25,314 bases of DNA from Dunaliella salina. Taxonomy: Eukaryota; Chlorophyta; Chlorophyceae; Chlamydomonadales; Dunaliellaceae. Made by a program: the position numbers and the translations under genes. The notes under the pieces were generated by a model. It saw nothing but the letters and a program-made list of their open reading frames with translations. It did not search any database and had not been told where the DNA came from. Shown piece after piece: positions 18,843-25,314 of the stretch. The stretch lies in NCBI GenBank assembly GCA_002284615.2, contig MU070112.1, positions 50,742-76,055 of the forward strand, given 5' to 3'. Within the stretch, counting starts at the first letter, position 1. Every line of letters starts with the position of its first letter.

Positions 18843-19413
18843 TGATGCAGAAAACTTTAAAGGACCATAAAAACAGGCATGCACAGCTTCACTGGCAGGG
18901 TCCTTCTACAAATTTCAAATTCAAGCCATCCTTAACTGGTAAATGCTAAGCAGAAAAAGGAAAGGTACCTTACCCACACACTCACAACCATAATACCTGG
19001 TTATTTGGGAGCCAATGATTATTGAAAAGTGGGCTCTGCCAATGCTTCAAGAGACAGGACTCAAGGTAGTTCATCTTGAAGCCTTCCCAAAAAGCCAATT
19101 GGAGGATGATACCTACCAAATTTGCTGGACTCCACAAACATGGAACATGAAGAACATAATTTCATTGACATGCCTCAATGTGACACATGGCAGCGCACAT
19201 ATCACTGGACATGCCTACTCCATCACAACCTCTGCACCCCATCACAGCCTGTGGCCCATGGCATGGGTGTATTTTGCCGGCCAACAACTCAACAAGCGTC
19301 TTAAGAGGGTTTTTAAAAATGAGAGTTTGAGGTTGTTAGTTCAACTGCAGGAACGTCTTTATCCATGGCCTAATGGCCACAGCTGGCATCTATCCCATGC
19401 GGGCCAACACACC
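18843..19413 (+). pseudogene. LINE2 PHD-finger remnant
   Basis: MIIEKWALPMLQETGL (19015) matches MIIEKWALPLFKQANL just before the PHD finger of LINE1. After a frame change, QCDTWQRTYHWTCLLHHNL keeps the HRTYHWEC core, with the second Cys of the CDVC pair replaced, so the finger is broken. From about 19310 to 19413 I see no LINE homology. The break toward the gag insertion lies in that interval. Confidence 0.65.
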
Positions 19414-20564
19414 CTAAAACCCCATGGGCAAGTCCCTGAACCTTCTGAGACTTGAAAGGGCCTCCTGCACCAGACTCAGGGCCACGCTTGGGTGGTACTT
19501 GCCCTTGTTAGCCTCCTTTACCTTCCCCTTTTCACAATCTGCAATGAGGTGCCCCGGCAGCTTGCAAGAATTACAGCGCGGAGCAGGGCGAGGACTGCCA
19601 AAAGGCAGGGCTGAGTTGCCAGTGCTGCGCTGCTGCGAACCAGAAGCAGCCAAATTCTTGTCCTTTAAGCGAGGCTTGATGCTTTGAATAGGAGCAGCGG
19701 CACGTGCAGGAGGACTTAGACTCAAGCTCTGCTCATGGGCAATAGCACGTGCAATGCAATCATCCAAATCCTGCCAAAAGCTACCTTGAACAGGGCATGC
19801 ACACAGACCCCTCAGCCCTAGACGCAAGCCATGGACAAAGCGATCACAGACAGCGGTAACAGGAAGATCAAAGGCAAGGATGAAGCACTTGCGAATTTTC
19901 AGAGCATCGTTCACCACAGAGTCTGAACCTTGCTTGATCTCTCCTCTGATGAGAGTCATATTTGCGTCGTGGCTTGGATTTGTCAAATCACGACCTGTCA
20001 GGTGCAGAAAAATTGAGCAAGCGGCTGTCCATTTAATGGGCAAACCTTTACACTCCCACTCAGCCTCAACTGCTTCCATTGCCGGGCGCAACTCATTGCC
20101 ACAAAACTGGCACATAGCCACTCAAGCATCCTGATTGGCGTGTGAAGACCAGAGCCGGACATCCTTGAGAAAGATGAAGGGATCTCGTGTCAAACGATGC
20201 TCAACTTTGAACTTCCCAAGAGATGGAAGCTGAACTGTCACATTTTGACTCCTAGAATCACGCAGGACCAATTGGGGAATGCGAGTGGCTTGCTCAACCA
20301 GCGGATTTACCATGTGGGCAGTGGCCTGATCGCTGTAGTTTGGACCTGTTCATTGAGATCAGTCTGCGCGCTGCTCACATTGGTGAGGGAAGTGTGCAAC
20401 TGTGCCTGATCTTGGGCAAGCTTGACGGCTGGGTGCTGTGCGAGAGCGGCCTTCAACTGCTCCAGTTGCGCAGGCGGGCCAGCAAAAAAATGCACCACAA
20501 TGCCTTTATCAAGACCAGTTTGCAAGCCATTGCACAAGACCAGGGATAACAAAAATGGAGCCAA
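19414..20564 (-). pseudogene. Gag-type polyprotein fragment of an LTR retrotransposon
   Basis: Reading leftwards from 20564: an N-terminal helical part (QLEQLKAALAQHPAVKLAQ), a frameshift near 20310, PLVEQATRIPQL and DPFIFLKDVRLW. A TGA near 20122, where Trp is likely, interrupts it. A capsid-like middle follows (WTAACSIFLHLTGRDL, LPVTAVCDRFVHGLRLGLRG). It ends in a basic stretch and a zinc knuckle, CNSCKLPGHLIADC (C-x2-C-x4-H-x4-C, 19534-19575). This is the structural protein that packages element RNA. The knuckle and layout are those of Ty3/gypsy-like Gag. No protease, RT or integrase follows on the - strand, so only the gag end of the element is present, inserted in LINE2. Confidence 0.7.
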
Positions 20565-20691
20565 ACCTCAATAAAAGGTGGAATAGAAGGTTTAATAAGA
20601 GAGAGAACCCAATAAAACAACCCCACTTAAATACAGGTCACACATCACACATCGTTTGTGCCATGATTCAGCAATGCCACAAATTTGACGT
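20565..20691 (-). promoter_or_regulatory. Possible LTR/leader remnant upstream of gag
   Basis: On the - strand this stretch reads CTGTATTTAAGTGGGG (TATA-like), then about 30 bp later TTGGGTTCTCTCTCTTATTAAA, then the gag start. This arrangement fits the U3/R end of an LTR or a leader. No second LTR copy or primer-binding site is recognisable. Confidence 0.25.
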
Positions 20692-20976
20692 GATAATGCA
20701 GACCTTTATAAACTTATTGCCGTTAAAGCTGTTACAATTCACCCTATCCTCCTGGGTGTTGGTAGGACTACATACACTGAGCATACCCTGAAGCAATTCA
20801 AACAACTAGGACTGGATCACCAGCGTGCCATACAGCTTGCTCAACAATTACATGCCCATTCTGTTCAATATGCCCACAAACTAGTGTCCACACGCCTCGC
20901 TATTGAAAACAAGAATACTTCCCACAGCCAAGTTCGAGAGCCAGGTGCTTCTAATAACCCTCCAGATCCCCATTAG
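20692..20976 (+). pseudogene. LINE C-terminal domain fragment (second copy)
   Basis: The open reading DNADLYKLIAVKAV, HPILLGVGRTTYTEHTLKQF, LHAHSVQYAHKLV, ending at TAG 20974-20976, matches LINE1 16268-16530 closely at both DNA and protein level. The upstream RPD...ExK part is missing, cut off by the gag insertion. This is the 3' end of LINE2 or of another copy of the same family. Confidence 0.8.
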
Positions 20977-21008
20977 CTTTCTCTTTTTCACACCATACCG
21001 GCATGTGA

Positions 21009-21135
21009 CCATTACGCATAATATATCTCTTTCTGAGCCCTGCGTAATGCACAAAAAATGGTTTTGAGGTGCTAATTAGGTAGGATTTTGGGGATTTTTG
21101 GAACAATAGGGTGCGTAATAGTGTGTGCGTAATGG
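21009..21135. mobile_element. Possible small MITE with TGCGTAATGG inverted ends
   Basis: CCATTACGCA (21009-21018) and TGCGTAATGG (21126-21135) are a perfect 10-bp inverted repeat bounding 127 bp inside the LINE2 3' UTR. The TGCGTAAT core also appears twice inside. LINE1 has no counterpart of this stretch in its 3' UTR, which supports insertion. No clear target duplication is seen. Confidence 0.4.
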
Positions 21136-21254
21136 AGAAATGAAATTGCCGAAAAAAGGGGGTGTGTACTGGTTACATCCCACTACGGTATCTTTTGATG
21201 AAGGAAGCTCACGGCTCTTTTTTGAGCCAAAGCGTCTCCTTTTTTTCAATAAAT

Positions 21255-21277
21255 GTAGGGAGAGTTTCTCCGCCTAC
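21255..21277 (+). other. LINE2 3' UTR hairpin
   Basis: GTAGGGAGA-GTT-TCTC-CG-CCTAC, the same stem and loop as at 16616-16638 with only the bulge changed (CG for TG). It is followed by the same T-rich terminal sequence (TTATTTTCTTTTC), which marks the 3' end of this copy at about 21299. Confidence 0.65.
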
Positions 21278-21299
21278 GTAAATGTTATTTTCTTTTCAA

Positions 21300-22085
21300 G
21301 GTGGGAAATTTGGAGTCTGCAAAATCTTTATTTAAGAGCTGAAATAATCCACCGGTTGGTACCAATGAAATCCAAATGCTTGGGCTCCCTGATGCTGCCT
21401 TGCTAGGCGGGGCCATGGCTGCACTTGAGGAGGATAACCCACCTGCCAAGCCGAGGCTGTTTTTCCCGCGCTTACTTACATTGTCATGGCTTGTGGGTGA
21501 CCCTCAGCGCCCCCTTGGGCCAGTCGGTGAGAGGGGCCTGTCCAACTTAAAAACCCGAGTTCCCCGCCCCCTCCAATTTGGTCTCCCCAATTTGGACCCC
21601 AACTTGGACCTGACATGGCGACGGACAGTACGTGCAGGCAAGTTGTGCATTCGTGGTTTGATTCCACGAGTCGTCCCTATGCATCAGCGGCATGCAGCAG
21701 CGAGCAACAGCGGCAGCAGCGTGGGTTGGAAGTGGTGCAGCAGCAATATCGTGGCGTGGGCGCGTGCATGGAAAGGATGACAGATGCAGGAGTGGCCAAA
21801 TGAAGATTTTTAACAAGTAGATACCTGCAGTGGGTGAAGGGGGGGGGGGGGGGGGCACAATCACATCAACAGAGGTAGTACCTGGATTAAACAATGACGG
21901 CATATTTCCCAAGCTTATGGAACAGGAGAAAAGAGAAGAGTTGTTCCGCCTGTGCTCCTGACCTTTGCTGAGGAGAAGACGTGTGCAATGGCTAACATCT
22001 GATGCTTGAACTTGAGGCCATGCACGCACAAAGAGGCAATGCCCCCCTAGTCCGGCCTTGGGGGGGGGCCTAGGCTTATGACAGA
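21300..22085. other. Gene-free stretch with G18 run
   Basis: A + strand frame at 21376-21780 (MLGLPDAALLGGAMAALEED...) has no recognisable domain and is probably chance. A G18 run lies at 21839-21856. A long - strand frame across it is proline-rich only because of that run. Confidence 0.4.
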
Positions 22086-22110
22086 GCACCCCAGGCAAAG
22101 CCTGGGGTGC
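22086..22110. repeat. Perfect 11-bp hairpin at edge of G-rich satellite
   Basis: GCACCCCAGGC-AAA-GCCTGGGGTGC pairs perfectly over 11 bp with a 3-nt loop. Its arms share the CCCCAGGC / GCCTGGGG words of the satellite that follows, so it is probably a small inverted piece of that satellite. Confidence 0.7.
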
Positions 22111-22199
22111 CTGAGCTATCTTGGCATGCTAGTCGCAGGGGGGCAGTCTGAGGTCATTTAGCATAGCCAGGCACCTTAGGCACTCTAGGTGCGAGCCTA

Positions 22200-23108
22200 G
22201 GGGGGCCTGGGAGGCATGAGTATGCCAGGTAGCCTAGGCGACCTGGGGGTCTAGCCATCTAGAGGGGGAACTGAGGGGTCTGGGGGGCCTGAGGGGCCTG
22301 AAGGGCCTGGGAGGACTGGCCTCCAAGAGAGGGAACTGAGGGGCCTAAGGAGCCGGGGGGGACTGGCCACCAAGAGAGGGAACTGAGCGGCCTGAGGGGC
22401 CTGGCGGGCCACCAAGAGAGGGAACTGAGAGGCCTGAAAGGCCTGGGGGGCTTGGCCACCAAGTAAGGGATCTGAGGGGCTTGGGGGGCCTGGCCACCAA
22501 GAGAGGGAACTGAGGGGCCTGGGGGGCCTAGGTGCCCTGGCCACCAAGCTTAAGAAAGGGAACTGAGGGACCTGGGGGGCCTGGTTGGCCTGGCAACCAA
22601 GAGAGGGAACTGAGGGGCCTAAGGGGCCTGGGGGGACTGGCCTCCAAGAGAAGGAACTGAGGGGCCCGGGGGGCTGGGGTGGCCTGGCCACCAAGAAAGG
22701 GAACTGAGGGGCCGGGGGGGCCGGGGGGGACAGGCCACAAAGAGAAGGAACTGAGGGGCCCGGGGGGCTGGGGTGGCCTGGCCACCAAGAAAGGGAACTG
22801 AGGGGCCGGGGGGGCCGGGGGGGCCCGGCCACCAAGCTTGGGAACTGAGGGGCCTAAGGTGCCAGAGCTGGAGGGACGAGGAGGGCCTAGGGGGCCTGGG
22901 GGGCCTGAAGGGCCTGACCACCAAGCGAGGGAACTGAGGGGCCTAAGGTGTCAGAAGGGAGGGGCCAAGAGGGCTTGGGGGGCCTGAGGGGCCTGGCCAC
23001 CAAGCCGGGGAACTGAGGGGCCTAAGGTGCCGGAGGGGAGGGGCCAAGAGGGCCTGAGGAGCCTGGGGGACCTGGCCACCTAGCTGATGGACTGAGGGGC
23101 CTGGGGTG
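22200..23108 (+). repeat. Satellite A: G-rich array (GGGAACTGAGGGGCCT units)
   Basis: Some 15 units contain GGGAACTGAGGGGCCT...GGGGGGCCTGGCCACCAAG, repeated at about 40-50 bp in the left part and about 80 bp from about 22840 on. The longer units add AAGGTGCCgGAGGGGAGGGGCCAAGAGGGCC. Units are imperfect. The array gives long stop-free frames on the - strand (PQFPFL.ARPP repeats), which I regard as an artefact. Confidence 0.9.
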
Positions 23109-23354
23109 CATCTTTTTTATTATGGCAGCATCTATGTAATTTGTGGTCATTTTTCTCTTCCATCTATGGTCCTCCAACACACCATATAAACAAAATTTTG
23201 TCCAACATTCTTTCTTTTAAAAGAAATTTCTTGCAAAAGTCATTTGTTCATCTCAATGTCTCATGTAACTTCAACCTTGCCCTGAACATAGATTATTTGC
23301 TTCACTTTTGATTTAGTTGCAGGTACTTTGTCCATGTCCAGGGGGGTGTAGGGT
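23109..23354. other. AT-rich unique spacer between satellites
   Basis: This is about 245 bp of ordinary AT-rich sequence with no frame, motif or repeat I recognise. It separates satellite A from satellite B. Confidence 0.6.
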
Positions 23355-23582
23355 CAGCGTCTCTGTGCACTGCTCACAAAAGAGGGCAATAGCTAAAGGC
23401 CACAACAGGTGCCAAGGGCTTTTTTGAAGGAAAGTATGGAAAGCAGTATGGTTAGGGCCAGCAACTCTGTATGCAAGGCTTGTGTGAGAAGCACAAAAGC
23501 CTAAGGCACCGCAGGTGCCGAGGGCTTTTTTTAGGGAATTCTGTCGAGCAGGTAAGGTTAGGGCTAGATGGTTGATAAGAGG

Positions 23583-23632
23583 TAAGGGTTAGGGTTTAGG
23601 GTTAGGGTTTGGGGCTAGGGTTTAGAGTTAGT
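23583..23632 (+). repeat. Interstitial telomere-like tract 1
   Basis: Mixed TTAGGG and TTTAGGG repeats with a few variants, inside a satellite B unit. Confidence 0.8.
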
Positions 23633-23940
23633 AGGACAAAGCCGGAGGCACCGCAGGTGCCAAGGGCTTTTTTTATAATTAATTAGGGAATTTTGGCAAG
23701 CAGGTAAGTTAGGGCCACCAACTCTGTGCAAGGCTTGTGTGAGAAGCACAAAAGCCTGAGGCACCGCAGGTGCCGATGCTTTTTTTAAGGGAATTCTGGC
23801 CAGCTGGTAAATTAGGGCCAGCAGCTGTACGTGCAATGCTTGTGTGAGAGGCACAAAAGCCTGAAACACCGCAGGCGCTGAGGGCTTTATTTTAGGGAAT
23901 TCTGGCGAGCAGGTAAGGTTAGGGCAATATGGTTGTTAAG

Positions 23941-23985
23941 AGGTTAGGGTTAGGGTTAAGGGTCAGGGCTAGGGTTTAGAGTTAG
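23941..23985 (+). repeat. Interstitial telomere-like tract 2
   Basis: Mixed TTAGGG / TTTAGGG with the variants TTAAGGG and TCAGGG, in the same place within the unit as tract 1. Confidence 0.75.
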
Positions 23986-24180
23986 GAGGACAAAGCCTGA
24001 GGCACCGCAGGTGCTGAGGGCTTTTTTAGGGAATTCTGGCCAAGTGGTAAAATAGAGCCAGCAACTTTATGTGCAATGCTTGTATGAGAAGCACAAAAGC
24101 CTGAAGCACCGCAGGCGCTGAGGGCCTATTTTAGGGAATTCTGGCGATCAGGTAAGGTTAGGGCAATATGGTCGTTAAGA

Positions 24181-24236
24181 GGTTAGGGTTAGGGTTTAGG
24201 GTTAGGGCTAAAGTTCAGGGTTAGGGTTTAGAGTTA
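24181..24236 (+). repeat. Interstitial telomere-like tract 3
   Basis: Mixed TTAGGG / TTTAGGG with variants. It ends, like the other two, in GTTTAGAGTTAGGAGGACAAAGCC, so the three tracts were copied together with the unit. Confidence 0.8.
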
Positions 24237-25006
24237 GGAGGACAAAGCCTGAGGCACCGCTGGTGCCGAGGGCCTTTTTTAAGGGAATTCTGGCTAGCTT
24301 GTAAATTAGGGCCAGCAACTCTTTGCGCAAGGCTTGTGTGAGAAGCACAAAAGCCTGAGGCACCACAGGTGTCGAGGGCTTTTTTACAGGAATTCTGGAC
24401 AGCTGGTAAATTAGGGCTAGCAACGCTCTGTGCAATGATTGTGTGAGAAGCACCAAAGCCTGAGGCACCGCAGGTGCCGAGGGCTTTTTCTAGGGAATTC
24501 TGGCCAGTTAACTTACCAACGTTGGTAAATTAGGGCCAGCAACTCTCTAAGCAAGGCTCATGTAAGAAGCACAAGAGCCTGAGGCACCGCAGGTAGCAAG
24601 GGCTTTTTTTTAGGGAATTCTGGCAAGCTGGTAAATTAGGGCCAGCAACTCCCTTTGCGATGCTTGTGTGAGAAGCACAAAAGCTTGAGGCACGACAGGT
24701 GGCAAGGGCTTCTTTTAGTGAAATCCGGCCAGCTGGTAAATTAGGGCCAGCAACTCTCTGAGCAATGCTTAAGTGTGAAGCACAAAAGCTTGAGGCACCG
24801 CAGGTGCCGGGCTTTTTTTAGGGAATTCTGGTCAGCTGGTAAATTAGGGCCAGCAACTCTCTGTGCAATCCTTGTGTGATAAGCACAAAAGCCTAAGGCA
24901 CGGCAGGTGGCAACGGCTTTTTTTTAGTAAAATCTGGCCAGCAGGTAAATTAGGGCCAGCAACTCTCTGAGCAAGGCTTGTGTGAGAAGCATAATTTAGG
25001 GTTTAG

Positions 25007-25038
25007 GGGTTTAGCCTATAGGCTAGTTAGCTAAACCC
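25007..25038. repeat. Nested palindrome at the satellite junction
   Basis: GGGTTTAGC (25007-25015) pairs with GCTAAACCC (25030-25038). Between them, overlapping the left arm, lies the perfect 14-bp palindrome TAGCCTATAGGCTA (25012-25025). The left arm follows TTTAGGG-type sequence, and the right arm leads into satellite A in inverted orientation. Confidence 0.75.
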
Positions 25039-25314
25039 TTGGTGGCCAGGCCCCTCAGGCCCCCTAGGCACCCTTTGTCCCTCCCCTCTGGCACCCCAAG
25101 CCCCTCAATTCCTTGGCTTGGTCGACAGGCCCCTCAGGCCCCCCAGGCACATCTGGTTCCTCCCCTTCTGGCACCCCAAGCCCCTTTTTCCCCCGGCTTG
25201 GTGGCCAGGCCCCTCAGGCCCCTCAGGCCCCCCAGGCACCCTTGCTCCTTCCCCTTCCGGCACCCCAGGCCCCTCAGTTCCTCGGCTTGGTGGCCAGGCC
25301 TCCAAGGCCCCCCA
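25034..25314 (-). repeat. Satellite A in inverted orientation
   Basis: Units start with CTTGGTGGCCAGGCCCCTCA at about 25038, 25116, 25197 and 25284. Reverse-complemented, a unit reads GAATTGAGGGGCTTGGGGTGCC then AGAGGGGAGGG, matching the 80-bp units of satellite A near 22928-23090. The array runs off the end of the window. Confidence 0.85.

Larger units (their letters stand above)
16663..21299 (+). mobile_element. LINE2, right part (older host copy, with nested insertions)
   Basis: LINE2 resumes at NELLKALPLQYKDILHQL, directly continuing GIVN at 8389. It runs through RT, the post-RT region, a PHD remnant and the C-terminal domain to a 3' end with the conserved hairpin (21255-21277). It is interrupted by a short retroposon (17862-17976) and a gag-type fragment (about 19400-20691). 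RNase H and the methyltransferase-like region are missing. Many stops and frameshifts, more than in LINE1, fit the nesting order (LINE2 older). Confidence 0.75.
23355..24992 (+). repeat. Satellite B: roughly 105-bp array, two hairpins plus T-run per unit
   Basis: About 14 units contain GGGAATTCTGGCCAGCTGGTAAATTAGGGCCAGCAACTC, then GCTTGTGTGAGAAGCACAAAAGC, then GAGGCACCGCAGGTGCCGAGGGCTTTTTT. The two later parts can fold: GCTTGTG pairs with CACAAAAGC with one bulge, and GGCACC-GCA-GGTGCC pairs perfectly (example 24464-24478). A run of 5-8 T follows. Three units replace the first hairpin by telomere-like sequence. Unit spacing is mostly about 97-118 bp and up to about 158 bp where telomere-like tracts are inserted. 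Confidence 0.9.

Noticed and set aside
21376..21780. A 134-codon + strand frame after the LINE2 3' end
   Set aside because: No domain or splice context is seen, and the second half is Arg/Ser-rich low-complexity sequence.
21547..22098. A 183-codon - strand frame with a polyproline run
   Set aside because: The prolines come from the G18 run. The remainder has no motif or coding character.
22251..22835. A 194-codon proline-rich open frame on the - strand (PQFPFL/ARPP repeats)
   Set aside because: It is open only because satellite A units lack stops in this phase. Other frames of the same array are also open, and there is no start context or domain.
23355..24992. A CRISPR-like array because of regular palindromic repeats
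   Set aside because: Whole units repeat with no unique spacers, the context is eukaryotic, and there are no cas genes.

Overview
This is eukaryotic nuclear DNA from a repeat-rich genome. The support is GT-AG splicing of a mitochondrial-type acyltransferase gene, non-LTR (LINE) and LTR retroelement debris, MITEs, minisatellites, poly-Gln (CAG) tracts, and TTAGGG/TTTAGGG tracts embedded in satellites. The mixed plant-type telomere motif and a LINE carrying RNase H, a PHD finger and a second nuclease-like domain make me favour a green alga, perhaps a prasinophyte with a bloated genome. That is inference only. There is no bacterial gene organisation, and I see no intact mobile-element ORF.

Layout. 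Positions 1-3.6 kb hold the 3' end of a host gene on the + strand, read here as a tafazzin-like acyltransferase. A 102-bp exon (875-976) joins in phase, across a 1.5-kb repeat-filled intron, to a terminal exon (2499-3137). A 91-bp hAT-type MITE sits just upstream of the first exon's acceptor. Minisatellites fill the intron and overlap the stop codon. Positions 3.6-7.7 kb contain short tandem duplications, a decayed Gln-rich gene on the - strand (4736-5798) and a short retroposon with target-site duplication (6449-6554).

Positions 7.7-21.3 kb are a retroelement nest. An older LINE (LINE2; 7940-8388 plus 16663-21299) was split inside its reverse transcriptase gene by a younger, nearly complete LINE (LINE1; 8389-16662). 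Removing LINE1 and one copy of the 6-bp duplication rejoins LINE2 in frame. LINE1 encodes, in order: APE-type endonuclease, reverse transcriptase, a linker, a PHD finger, a methyltransferase-like segment, RNase H, a zinc-ligand region and a PD-(D/E)xK-like domain. All of these are damaged by stops and frameshifts. LINE2 was hit again by a second copy of the short retroposon (17862-17976), by a gag-type retroelement fragment on the - strand (19414-20564), and possibly by a small MITE (21009-21135). Both LINEs end in the same 3' hairpin.

Positions 22.1-25.3 kb are satellite DNA. A G-rich, roughly 45-85 bp satellite is followed by a unique spacer and then a roughly 100-bp satellite. Units of the second satellite carry two hairpins and a T-run, with telomere-like tracts inside some of them. 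The G-rich satellite then returns in the opposite orientation after a nested palindrome. This looks like a subtelomeric or rearranged heterochromatic block.
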